Below, piece after piece: positions 41,807-49,945 of a DNA stretch of 64,000 nucleotides. The notes under the pieces were generated by a model. That model was not told the DNA's origin. It saw only the letters and a list, made by a program, of their open reading frames with translations, and searched no databases. A program made the position numbers and the translations under genes. Location of the stretch: contig NZ_BMKR01000013.1 in the NCBI RefSeq assembly GCF_014644435.1, positions 62,001 through 126,000 on the forward strand, given 5' to 3'. Position 1 is the stretch's first letter. Every line of letters starts with the position of its first letter. The DNA is from Paenibacillus albidus. GTDB taxonomy: Bacteria; Bacillota; Bacilli; Paenibacillales; Paenibacillaceae.

Positions 41807-44608
41807 ATGAAGAGAATCGACAGGATTTTGGAATACATTGCGGAGCAGACGGGCAGAATGGCCGAAGAAGATTTGCGGCACGGAGGCGGGATTACCGTGG
41901 CGGAGATCGCCGATCATGAGGATATGCTGAGAAATAATGTGAGCAAAGAGCTGAATGAGCTGCTGCGAGCAGACCATATTATCAAAATTAAGGGAAGACC
42001 CGTCAAGTTTCTGCACAAAGAAACCGTCGAGTACATTCTCCGGATTAAGCTTAAAGAGAAGCAGATTGAGGCTCAGAGCCTGGATGAGATTCTGCGTCCA
42101 GGCGAACAGGTCGACCCTTTTCGCTCCCTGATCGGTTTCAAGGATAGCATGCGTAACCAGGTGGAGCAGGGGAAGGCTGCGATTCTTTATCCGCCAAGAG
42201 GATTGCATACACTGATTGTAGGGCAGACCGGAGTAGGCAAAACGCTGTTTGCCAAGTTGATGTACAACTACGGCAAACATATGAAGCGGTTCTCCGACGA
42301 TTCGCCCTTTATCGTGTTCAACTGCGCGGATTATTACAACAATCCCCAGTTGCTGCTGTCCCATATCTTCGGACATGTCAAAGGAGCATTTACCGGGGCC
42401 GATTCGGAAAAAAAAGGGCTTGTGGAGAAAGCGGACGGGGGCATCTTGTTTCTGGACGAGATTCACCGTCTGCCGCCGGAAGGCCAGGAAATGATTTTTT
42501 ATTTCATGGATACCCATACTTACAACAAATTAGGTGAATCGGAGCGGAATCGCAGTGCGAATGTGCTGCTCGTCGCGGCCACCACGGAAGATCCTGCCTC
42601 TTCCATGCTCAAGACCTTTATCCGGCGTATTCCGATTACAATCAATATTCCGCCCTTTCAGGAGCGCACGCCTGCGGAGCAGTTTCAGATTCTCAAGCAT
42701 TTGCTGGAGAGTGAAGGCCTTCGCGTCAACAAACCGATCAGAGTCGAGCCGGAGGTTGTCAAAGCACTTATCGGCAGTGTCACTTATGGAAATATCGGGC
42801 AGCTCAAATCGAATATCCAACTCGTTTGCGCTACAGGGTTCCTGAACAGCATCCGCGAGATTAGGGAGGAGCTTATACTCGATTTCAAACTACTGCCGGG
42901 CAATATCAGGGAAGGGTTGTTCAATCTTGGAAAGAACCGCAGGGAGATCGAAGAATTTGGTGCAATTGTATCCCCGCTATATATTACACCCGAAGGAAGC
43001 CATTTGCTGGAGGAGGATGTTCTTGAGCCTCCGTTCAACCTCTACAAGCTGATTGAGGACAAAATAAGCCTGCTTAAGGATGAGGGGCTTGACGACAGTT
43101 ACATCAACAGATTTATCACTACGGACGTCAATATCCATATTAAAAGTTTTTATAACCGTTTCTATAACCTGAAAGGAAGCAGAGAACGAATTCTCAAAAT
43201 TGTGGATAATGAAATTCTCGAATTTTCTGATGAGGTGAAAGAACTGGTCGAGCGGGAGCTTGATCGGAAATACAGTGAACGTTTCGTCTATGCCTTCAGT
43301 CTTCATTTGAGTGCCTTTCTCAAGCGGATCAGAGAGAAGAAATACGGTGGCAAACTGGTCTATGATCCCGTCGACGAACATGATGAAGAATACAGAGTGG
43401 CTTTGACCATCAAGGACATGATAGAGTACCGGTTCGGAATTGACGTCCCGGGGGCTGAAATAACGTACGTGGCAATCCTGCTCAAATCGGTGGAGGAGGA
43501 GCGGCAGGGCAACGTCGGGATTATCGTGGCCACGCACGGTAACAGCACCGCAAGCAGCATTGTTGGTGTTGTCAACAGTCTCCTCGGCAGCTCCAATATT
43601 TGCGCGGTTGACATGCCGCTCGATGTCAGTCCGAAAGAAATTTTGGAAATTATTGTCGACAAGGTTAAGGGTATTGACTGTGGCAGAGGCGTACTGATGC
43701 TGGTGGATATGGGGTCCCTGCTCAGTTTTGAAGCGATCATTATGGAACGGGTCGGGGTCAAGGTCAAGACGATCGACATGGTTTCCACACCGCTTACGCT
43801 TGAGGCTGTCCGTAAGGCCAGCATTCTCGATATGGAGCTTGAAGACATCCACCGGTCGCTCAAGGATTTCAGAGGCTACAACAACATGGAAGCTTCACTA
43901 ACAGCGATATTGGACAACAAGGTGATCATCACAGTTTGCTCCTCCGGCAAAGGCGCCGCGGTCAAGGTAAAGGAATTCGTCGAGAAAATCGTTTACGATC
44001 TGACGGAAAAGAAAATTACCGTTATTCCGGCAAAAATCAGGGAGCTTGACAAGGTGGTTAAAGAGTTTCAGGCCAAACAAAGCGTTCTCGCCGTAATAGG
44101 CGTAAAACGGCCGAGCGACCACAGTGTTCCGTTCATTCCTTTGGAACTGTTGATTGACGCAAGAGGCCAGGAACTGCTAAGAGAACTGCTGGTGCATCAT
44201 GAACTGCCCGTTACGCAGGCCAATCAAAATGTGGTCATTAAGGGCTTGTGCGAAGACAGCTTAAAGGAATTTTTGACTTATCTGAATCCTCACAAAATAT
44301 TGGGGACCCTGATGAAATTTGTCGAGGAGCTTGAACGGGAGCTGCGGACCGATTTCGAATATGCCATGAAGGTCCAGATTACCATTCATACTGCTCAGGC
44401 CCTGGAGCGGATGGTCATACACGACGGGCTGGTTTACCGCGGCGAGACGGGCATTCTGGATTCACATGTTCTGAATGCGGTAAACCGGGCTTGCAGTATA
44501 TTTGCCGATGGTATAAATTTGACCCTCACAGAAGATGAGAAATATTATATTTGTGAAATACTGAGCGATGTATATAAAATGACCCCATTAAAAGAACAAA
44601 GAGTATGA
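41807..44608 (+). CDS. LevR-type sigma-54 activator with PRD and PTS-like domains
   Basis: A 933-residue regulator. N-terminal winged helix (ITVAEIADHEDMLRNNVSKE) is followed by the AAA+ domain with Walker A GQTGVGKT (from residue 139), the sigma-54 contact motif GAFTGAD (from residue 193) and GGILFLDEIHRLPPEGQ. PRD1 comes next, then a PTS IIA(Man)-like domain with IIVATHGNSTASS, a IIB-like domain with ITVCSSGKGAAVKVK, and PRD2 at the C-terminus. PTS phosphorylation of PRDs and IIA controls such activators. The second ATG was chosen: GGAGGT lies six bases before it. Confidence 0.94.
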   Translation: MKRIDRILEYIAEQTGRMAEEDLRHGGGITVAEIADHEDMLRNNVSKELNELLRADHIIKIKGRPVKFLHKETVEYILRIKLKEKQIEAQSLDEILRPGEQVDPFRSLIGFKDSMRNQVEQGKAAILYPPRGLHTLIVGQTGVGKTLFAKLMYNYGKHMKRFSDDSPFIVFNCADYYNNPQLLLSHIFGHVKGAFTGADSEKKGLVEKADGGILFLDEIHRLPPEGQEMIFYFMDTHTYNKLGESERNRSANVLLVAATTEDPASSMLKTFIRRIPITINIPPFQERTPAEQFQILKHLLESEGLRVNKPIRVEPEVVKALIGSVTYGNIGQLKSNIQLVCATGFLNSIREIREELILDFKLLPGNIREGLFNLGKNRREIEEFGAIVSPLYITPEGSHLLEEDVLEPPFNLYKLIEDKISLLKDEGLDDSYINRFITTDVNIHIKSFYNRFYNLKGSRERILKIVDNEILEFSDEVKELVERELDRKYSERFVYAFSLHLSAFLKRIREKKYGGKLVYDPVDEHDEEYRVALTIKDMIEYRFGIDVPGAEITYVAILLKSVEEERQGNVGIIVATHGNSTASSIVGVVNSLLGSSNICAVDMPLDVSPKEILEIIVDKVKGIDCGRGVLMLVDMGSLLSFEAIIMERVGVKVKTIDMVSTPLTLEAVRKASILDMELEDIHRSLKDFRGYNNMEASLTAILDNKVIITVCSSGKGAAVKVKEFVEKIVYDLTEKKITVIPAKIRELDKVVKEFQAKQSVLAVIGVKRPSDHSVPFIPLELLIDARGQELLRELLVHHELPVTQANQNVVIKGLCEDSLKEFLTYLNPHKILGTLMKFVEELERELRTDFEYAMKVQITIHTAQALERMVIHDGLVYRGETGILDSHVLNAVNRACSIFADGINLTLTEDEKYYICEILSDVYKMTPLKEQRV

Positions 44609-44617
44609 AGCGTTTAT

Positions 44618-44640
44618 ATTTGTGTATGACAGATACAAAT
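44618..44640. promoter_or_regulatory. Candidate upstream activating site for the LevR-like protein
   Basis: ATTTGT and ACAAAT arms flank GTATGACAGAT. The site is about 100 bases upstream of the -24/-12 promoter, the usual distance for enhancer-like sites of LevR-type activators. Confidence 0.55.
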
Positions 44641-44670
44641 TAGAACAAAAAAAGCGTTTTCCCACGAACA

Positions 44671-44698
44671 AAAATCCCTGGAGCAGCGGGGATTTTTT
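44671..44698 (+). terminator. Terminator after the LevR-like gene
   Basis: AAAATCCC pairs with GGGGATTTT around a short loop and runs into T. It separates the activator transcript from the PTS operon. Confidence 0.82.
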
Positions 44699-44732
44699 GG
44701 TTTCAAGAAATTTTTCTGGATGATACAGAAGT

Positions 44733-44748
44733 TTGGCATGGATATTGC
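44733..44748 (+). promoter_or_regulatory. Sigma-54 (-24/-12) promoter of the PTS operon
   Basis: TTGGCAT-GGATA-TTGC matches the sigma-54 consensus TTGGCAC-N5-TTGC, with the invariant GG and GC 10 bases apart. It lies 40 bases before the IIA gene. Confidence 0.88.
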
Positions 44749-44787
44749 ATATCTAAGGGCATAGAGAGCTGAGGGGGTGAAAATAAA

Positions 44788-45207
44788 ATGATTGGAGTCA
44801 TTGTGGCTACGCATGGAAGATTTTCCGAAGAACTGCTGAGGTCTACGTCGATGGTTTATGGTCAATTGGAGAACGTGGTGGGAGTTACGTTTGAACCGGG
44901 TGAAAGCGTTAACGGACTTGTAGATAAATTCAAAATAGCACTTGGTACGATTGATTGGAGTGACGGTGTTATATTTCTAGTTGATTTGTTCGGCGGCAGC
45001 CCGTACAACGCAGCCAGCCGGATCGCAGCCGGCTATGAGAATATGGATATTGTATCTGGAGTTAACCTCCCCATGGTCGTTGACGTTCTGGTCAGCAGAT
45101 CGACGGAGAAATTGGAAGATCTGGTAAAGCTGGCGATTCGTGCAGGGCAGGATTCGATGAAATCGTTCCGCACCCTTAGAGAAATTCAAACAGAGGAGGA
45201 ATTGTAG
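44788..45207 (+). CDS. PTS mannose/fructose family IIA component
   Basis: A 139-residue cytoplasmic phosphocarrier. The N-terminus MIGVIVATHGRFSEELLRST carries the phosphorylated His9, and LVDLFGGSPYNAASRIA is a IIA(Man) signature. It accepts phosphate from HPr and passes it to IIB. It is a separate protein, as in the lev operon of Bacillus, rather than fused to IIB as in E. coli ManX. It is the first gene downstream of the sigma-54 promoter, followed by IIB with a one-base gap. Confidence 0.95.
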   Translation: MIGVIVATHGRFSEELLRSTSMVYGQLENVVGVTFEPGESVNGLVDKFKIALGTIDWSDGVIFLVDLFGGSPYNAASRIAAGYENMDIVSGVNLPMVVDVLVSRSTEKLEDLVKLAIRAGQDSMKSFRTLREIQTEEEL

Positions 45208-45208
45208 T

Positions 45209-45691
45209 ATGGAAATTTCATTTGTTCGTATTGATGACAGACTGATTCACGGCCAAGTAGCAACGGTATGGGTGAAAGAAACAAAGTGCAACAAGATTAT
45301 CGCCGTGAGCGATGAAGTGGCAGCGGATACATTGCGGAAAACCTTGCTGCTCCAAGTATCTCCGCCAGGAATCAATGCTTACGTCGTTACGATCGATAAA
45401 GCAATTGAGGCGTATAACAATCCGAAATACGCTGATTTCAAAACGCTGTTTCTGTTTACCAATCCATCGGACGTGCTTCGCGTAGTGGAAGGTGGAGTAC
45501 CATTCAAGTCGGTGAATGTCGGCGGCATGTGCTACAAGGAAGGCAAGAAACAGATTACGGGAGCAGTATCCGTCGACAAACAGGACGTCGAAGCTTTCCG
45601 CAAGCTCCATGAAAAGGGCATCGAATTGGAAATCAGAAAAGTCGCCAGCGATCCGAAGGTGAATCTGATTTCCAAAATTCAAGGTTTATAG
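45209..45691 (+). CDS. PTS mannose/fructose family IIB component
   Basis: A 160-residue phosphocarrier. The motif VRIDDRLIHGQVATVWVKE contains the phospho-acceptor His14, and VNVGGMCYKEGKKQITGAVS is typical of family IIB proteins. It transfers phosphate from IIA to the incoming sugar bound by IIC/IID. AGGAGGAATTGTAGT precedes the ATG. Sugar specificity within the family (mannose, fructose, sorbose, N-acetylglucosamine or others) cannot be read from the sequence. Confidence 0.95.
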   Translation: MEISFVRIDDRLIHGQVATVWVKETKCNKIIAVSDEVAADTLRKTLLLQVSPPGINAYVVTIDKAIEAYNNPKYADFKTLFLFTNPSDVLRVVEGGVPFKSVNVGGMCYKEGKKQITGAVSVDKQDVEAFRKLHEKGIELEIRKVASDPKVNLISKIQGL

Positions 45692-45718
45692 TCAAGGAAA
45701 TAAGAGGGGGGTTATGAC

Positions 45719-46489
45719 ATGAGTACTTTTGAAATCGTGATGGTAGCGATAGTTGCAGCCATTTGCGGCATGGGCAGCGTGCTGGACGAAGGGCAGACGC
45801 ATCGGCCGCTGATTGCCTGCACGCTGATCGGTCTGGTCCTTGGCGATGTCAAGACGGGTATTATTCTTGGCGGTACATTGGAACTGATGGCGCTTGGCTG
45901 GATGAACGTCGGCGCATCCATGGCTCCCGACGCGGCGCTTGCCAGTGTAGTATCAACTATTCTTGTTATTGTAGGGCATCAGTCAATAGGTGCGGGTATT
46001 GCCGTCGCCATACCGATCGCTGCCGCGGGTCAGGTACTTACGATTTTTGTCCGGACGATCACCGTTTTCTTCCAGCATCTGGCGGATAAATATGCGGAAT
46101 CGTCAAATTTCAAGGGAATTGAGCTATGTCACTTTATTGCGCTGCTGCTGCAAGGTTTGCGTGTTGCTCTGCCGGCTGTTTTGGTAGCGGTAGCCGCCGA
46201 GACGGGATTGGTCACGGACCTGCTGAATGCGATTCCGGATGTCGTAACGAGAGGACTGCAAATCGCGGGCGGCTTTATCGTCGTCGTCGGTTATGCGATG
46301 GTTATCAACATGATGTCCGCCAAGTATCTGATGCCTTTCTTCTTCCTTGGCTTCGTTGTTGCCGCCTTTACGGGCATCAACCTTGTAGGTTTTGGTATTG
46401 TGGGCGCGGTGCTGGCCGTTCTGTACATCCAGTTGAATCCGAAATATAACGCGAAGGGCGTGGCGGTAGAAGAAATTGATGAACTGTAG
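45719..46489 (+). CDS. PTS mannose family IIC component (membrane)
   Basis: A 256-residue polytopic membrane subunit forming the sugar path together with IID. Hydrophobic segments repeat along the chain, and family motifs are visible: LIGLVLGDVKTGIILGGTLE and AIPIAAAGQVLTIFVRT, then LPAVLVAVAAETGLVTDLLN. It follows IIB by 27 bases with an AGAGGGGGG ribosome site. The C-terminal LNPKYNAKGVAVEE tail is cytoplasmic. Confidence 0.95.
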   Translation: MSTFEIVMVAIVAAICGMGSVLDEGQTHRPLIACTLIGLVLGDVKTGIILGGTLELMALGWMNVGASMAPDAALASVVSTILVIVGHQSIGAGIAVAIPIAAAGQVLTIFVRTITVFFQHLADKYAESSNFKGIELCHFIALLLQGLRVALPAVLVAVAAETGLVTDLLNAIPDVVTRGLQIAGGFIVVVGYAMVINMMSAKYLMPFFFLGFVVAAFTGINLVGFGIVGAVLAVLYIQLNPKYNAKGVAVEEIDEL

Positions 46490-46519
46490 CAAGTTTCCAA
46501 AGAAAGAGGGGATTATAAA

Positions 46520-47344
46520 ATGGAAGATAAGAAATTAACGAAAAAAGATTTGAACAGCATGTTTTTCCGGTCCTGGTTCCTGCTCGGGTCGTTCAACTTT
46601 GAACGGATGCAGTCGATCGGCTTCTGCGTCACTTTGATCCCGGCGATCAAACGGCTATACAGCAAGAAAGAAGATCAAAGAGAAGCTTTAAAGAGGCATC
46701 TCGAGTTCTTCAATACACAGCCCTTTATCTCGGCCCCGATTATGGGTGTCACTGCCGCCATGGAAGAGCAGAAGGCTAACGGCCAACCTATTGATGACGC
46801 TACCATCAGTGGGGTCAAAGTCGGCTTGATGGGTCCGCTCGCCGGGGTAGGGGACCCGATTTACTGGGGAACCTTGCGTCCGGTTCTTGCAGCGCTCGGT
46901 GCTTCCATTGCTCTGACCGGCAGTATTGTTGGACCGCTGCTGTTCTTCATTCTCTTCAACGTCTGCCGGCTGGCGACCAAGTGGTACGGCCTGAAATACG
47001 GGTATGAAAAAGGAACGGAGATCGTGTCCGACATGTCCGGCAATCGGTTGCGTAAGCTTACGGAATCGGCTTCCATATTAGGACTATTCGTCATGGGCGC
47101 GCTCGTATCCAAATGGACCAGCATCAATGTGCCGCTCGTCGTGTCCAAATATACGGGCACGGACGGTAAAGAGGTAATCACAACGGTCCAAATGATTTTG
47201 GACCAGTTGATGCCGGGACTGCTGCCCCTGCTTCTAACATTCCTCTGCATGAAACTGCTCAAAAAGAAAGTGAATGCCATCGCTCTCATCTTTGTTCTAT
47301 TTGCGGTAGGTATTATCGGATACGCGCTGGGTGTACTAGCATAG
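46520..47344 (+). CDS. PTS mannose family IID component (membrane)
   Basis: A 274-residue partner of IIC. Family motifs are MFFRSWFLLGSFNFERMQSI at the start, FNTQPFISAPIMGVTAAMEE and VGLMGPLAGVGDPIYWGTLR, all diagnostic of IID. A C-terminal group of hydrophobic segments ends IFVLFAVGIIGYALGVLA. It completes the IIA-IIB-IIC-IID operon. No sugar-metabolic gene is attached, so the downstream pathway is not defined here. Confidence 0.96.
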   Translation: MEDKKLTKKDLNSMFFRSWFLLGSFNFERMQSIGFCVTLIPAIKRLYSKKEDQREALKRHLEFFNTQPFISAPIMGVTAAMEEQKANGQPIDDATISGVKVGLMGPLAGVGDPIYWGTLRPVLAALGASIALTGSIVGPLLFFILFNVCRLATKWYGLKYGYEKGTEIVSDMSGNRLRKLTESASILGLFVMGALVSKWTSINVPLVVSKYTGTDGKEVITTVQMILDQLMPGLLPLLLTFLCMKLLKKKVNAIALIFVLFAVGIIGYALGVLA

Positions 47345-47458
47345 GGGGCAAGCAGGGTTTCCGCTTGGGCTCTATGGCTTCCAGGATATAATCAAGATTT
47401 GGACATTTCATAATGGAGGAGTGAGTTGCCCTCCTAGTTTCCAGTAATATATTAAACT

Positions 47459-47484
47459 AAAACGGCATCTCTGCCGTTTTTTTG
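47459..47484 (+). terminator. Terminator after the PTS operon
   Basis: AAACGGCA and TGCCGTTT pair around TCTC, running into seven T. Stem and downstream GCTG match the tRNA-operon terminator, with the loop reversed. It lies about 115 bases after the IID stop; the sequence between, 47345-47458, holds nothing recognisable. Confidence 0.85.
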
Positions 47485-47555
47485 CTGTTTGGGAACTGGA
47501 GTGACTTTTTATTTGGTTTCTTTCGTGGTCCAGTTTGGGAAGAAAAAATCGTGCA

Positions 47556-47729
47556 ATGCAAAGAATGAATATCAACCAAAGTAAAGTCAAAATCGACCTG
47601 GATAACGATACAATTGAAGTTGAAGATGACTAATCGATTGATGATATTCTTGAATCCGCCGGTATGTTGACTCCTGAGGAAGCAAAAGAACTGACAGATG
47701 AGGTTCGGAGAATGCGCGAGGAAGAGTGA
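47556..47729 (+). pseudogene. Degenerate antitoxin gene of a VapBC-like pair
   Basis: The frame reads MNINQSKVKIDLDNDTIEVE then DD, an in-frame TAA at 47631, and continues SIDDILESAGMLTPEEAKEL followed by TDEVRRMREEE and TGA. Both halves are coherent in one frame, so a single nonsense mutation broke it. The position directly before a PIN-domain remnant supports an antitoxin role. The exact family is not recognised. Confidence 0.6.
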
Positions 47730-47761
47730 ATTGATGAGAGGTTATCAGATGTCTAGATGTT

Positions 47762-47941
47762 ACCTCGCGAATTGCACAAAGAGCCGGAGATATAAGAAGG
47801 CAATAACGAGCGAAAGGGCAGAAACCTAAAACCCCTGATGCCATAATTATTGCAACTGCAGTAGAAAATCAGTTGAGATTAGTTTCACGTGATCATGATA
47901 TGAGCTTTGATAGGGATGAGTTTCCCCATTTCCCTGATTAA
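47762..47941 (+). pseudogene. Degenerate PIN-domain toxin (VapC-like), C-terminal part
   Basis: In one frame: TSRIAQRAGDIRRQ, TAA at 47804, RAKGQKPKTPDAIIIATAVE then NQLRLVSRDHDMSFDRDEF. The D-A-I-I-A-T-A and L-V-S-R-D-x-D-M pattern is the C-terminal active-site region of PIN ribonucleases. The N-terminal half with the first catalytic aspartate is gone. It is a dead toxin beside a dead antitoxin. Confidence 0.7.
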
Positions 47942-48524
47942 TCTTTAGGGGCAGTGAAACCAACAAGGGCTTGAGGAGAAGTACCAGGCCGTAGTGAAAC
48001 GGGGCTACCCGAACTCGCGAACCGGTCTGCCAAAGATGGGGCAAGGTCGAGTCTGCACTATGGAGACGAAGGCGTTCTAGTCCACCCATCGCACCAAGGT
48101 GTGTGCGGGCGGCATGGTACGGAAGATGACGTTGTGACCCACGGAGATCTCGTCGTGTCTGAAACGAGTGCACTTGCAGGACGAGTGGTAAACAAAGTCG
48201 AAGCGGTCGCGCCGTGCCCGCCGCTTCCAAGAACGCGCGGCAACTTCAGTAACGGATGCTATAAGGAAACCCCGAAGTGCATACCAGACGCACGGCGAGA
48301 AGTCGGAGAGCTGCGTACTACTTGCGGACGGACGAACAACAGAAACGTCCGGATCAGCCGTCCAAGTACGGTTGGCTTCTGGTTCACCCAAAAGGTGAAC
48401 CGGAAGGGGAAGCCGGCTCGTTTTATGGAGACCGGAACTGGCATGAGTTTCGCGAGTAAGCGGCAAGGGAGGGAAATTCCCTAAGTGAAAGACCCAAAAC
48501 TTGCAAGCGGAGGATACGAAGCGC
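47942..48524 (+). mobile_element. Probable group II intron RNA remnant
   Basis: This G/C-rich stretch has no credible gene but precedes a group II intron reverse transcriptase at the distance expected for RNA domains I-III. GTGTGCGGGCGG near 48099 resembles the conserved GTGYG 5' intron boundary. The exact ends are not determined and no domain V was identified after the RT. Confidence 0.45.
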
Positions 48525-48946
48525 ATGAAAGCAGAAGGCACAGGACGAAAGGTTCATTCATTAATCGACAAGGTATATCACCGAACAAACCTGGAAATGG
48601 CATGGGAAACGGTGAGGGCAAACGGGGGCAGTGGTGAAACCGACAAGGTCAGGGTCTGCCAGCAAGCGTTGAAAAACAGGCTGGAATCTATCTTCGAACC
48701 CTTGTTCAGTGAATGCAGTTTCGGATACCGGCAGGCAGGTCAACGCATCAAGCGATACGGAAAATTTACCGCGAGGTGATGGGCGGATGTGAATGGATTA
48801 TGGACGCAGACCTGCGGGATTTCTTAGGCACGGTACATCACGAACCGCTGGTTTACAGGATTGCGGAGCAAGTAAGCGACGGAAGAGTCATGCAGCGGTC
48901 GCGGTCGCCTTGGTATCCGGATTTTTCCACAGAACACCTCCTTTGA
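48525..48946 (+). pseudogene. Group II intron reverse transcriptase/maturase, broken
   Basis: The first frame has VHSLIDKVYHRTNLEMAWET then ANGGSG, followed directly by CQQALKNRLESIFEPLFSEC and SFGYRQ. About 60-70 residues of RT blocks 1-2 are missing between GGSG and CQQ. A +1 shift near 48740 then continues GRSTHQAIRKIYREVMGGCE and WIMDADLRDFLGTVHHEPLV. The YADD block, maturase and endonuclease domains are absent. It is clearly a dead element cut off next to the AraC gene. Confidence 0.88.
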
Positions 48947-48950
48947 ACAT

Positions 48951-49805
48951 TCATTGAAGCAGACGGTTAACCTGCGCGTTCTTGCGGAAATCAAGCGGGG
49001 CCTGATGATAGAACTTTTTGAATTGATGATAGAAGTGGCTGACATTCTCAAAGCCGGATTCGAGCGCGATTTCCACTACACGAAGCTCGGTGGTGAGCAG
49101 CAGATTCCGGGCCATATTCAGCTTAAGCTGGTTGATATATTCGGTAGGGGTCTGGTTTAAATATTGCCGGAAAGCCCGGTTCACATGCCCTGCGCTTCTT
49201 CCGGACAGCCCGTATAAGGCCCGCAGCCCCTGGTTCAGATTTTCCTTCAGCTGCATTTTAGAGATGGCATGCTCCAGCCACAGGGGCAACTCCGGCCGCT
49301 CGGTGGTCTCCGGGGAGAAGAAATATCGGGTCAGTGTATCGACAAGTACACCTTTAAGGTGAATTCTTGCTTTTACCTTGTCGATGTCGGAGAGCATTCT
49401 GAAGCGTTCGATATGACGGAAGAACTCGGCCATTTCCAGTTGGGACAGCATGGCGATCCGGGGAAGCGGCGGGTCCAATAATCCGTGCGCAAACTCTTCT
49501 TCGTTCAGAAAGGCCAAAGCTTCGGCGATAAGACTCGACCGGCAGGAGATATTTAAGAAACGGCAATCCCCGTCTCCATCCGCTTCATATTTGTGCGTGT
49601 CGCGGGGCCTGATAAATACAAGGCAGCCCGGTTTGAGACGCTGTACCTCTCCATTAACGATATGCTTGCATGTGCCTTCACTCAAGATGAAAAACTCATA
49701 GAAATCATGGGTATGCTCCGGGGACACCTGGCTTAAGGATTCTACCCAAAAGGGATTAGCCAACAATTCAGGGTCAATATGGCCCGCCTCGGAATATTTG
49801 ATCAT
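48951..49805 (-). CDS. AraC-family transcriptional regulator
   Basis: A 284-residue regulator with an N-terminal cupin sensor (HTHDFYEFFILSEGTCKHI, VFIRPRDTHKYEAD) and a C-terminal AraC double helix-turn-helix (GRSAGHVNRAFRQYLNQTPT, VVEIALESGFENVSHFYHQF). This architecture is typical of sugar-responsive activators. It is divergent from the beta-mannosidase gene and probably controls it in response to a mannoside. The 3' end abuts the dead intron. Confidence 0.93.
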   Translation of the reverse strand: MIKYSEAGHIDPELLANPFWVESLSQVSPEHTHDFYEFFILSEGTCKHIVNGEVQRLKPGCLVFIRPRDTHKYEADGDGDCRFLNISCRSSLIAEALAFLNEEEFAHGLLDPPLPRIAMLSQLEMAEFFRHIERFRMLSDIDKVKARIHLKGVLVDTLTRYFFSPETTERPELPLWLEHAISKMQLKENLNQGLRALYGLSGRSAGHVNRAFRQYLNQTPTEYINQLKLNMARNLLLTTELRVVEIALESGFENVSHFYHQFKKFYHQAPLDFRKNAQVNRLLQ

Positions 49806-49869
49806 GTCCTTTGATCCTCTCTCAGTGCTTTTGTGATGTTAAAATAGCACACTACTCTCGCGAACACAA

Positions 49870-49894
49870 TACAAGAAATATAAAGACTTTCTTG
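49870..49894. promoter_or_regulatory. Inverted repeat between araC and beta-mannosidase genes
   Basis: ACAAGAAA and TTTCTTGT are perfect 8-base arms around TATAAAGAC, in the middle of the 140-base divergent region. It may be an AraC-protein binding site. Confidence 0.5.
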
Positions 49895-49945
49895 TTACAC
49901 TTGATCTGCTAGAGGATAAAAAAGTACATTTGGGAGGCATAAGAG

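Noticed and set aside
48077..48541. A 154-codon minus-strand frame and several plus frames in the intron RNA region
   Set aside because: G/C-rich structured RNA gives long open frames by chance; none has a ribosome site or known motif.
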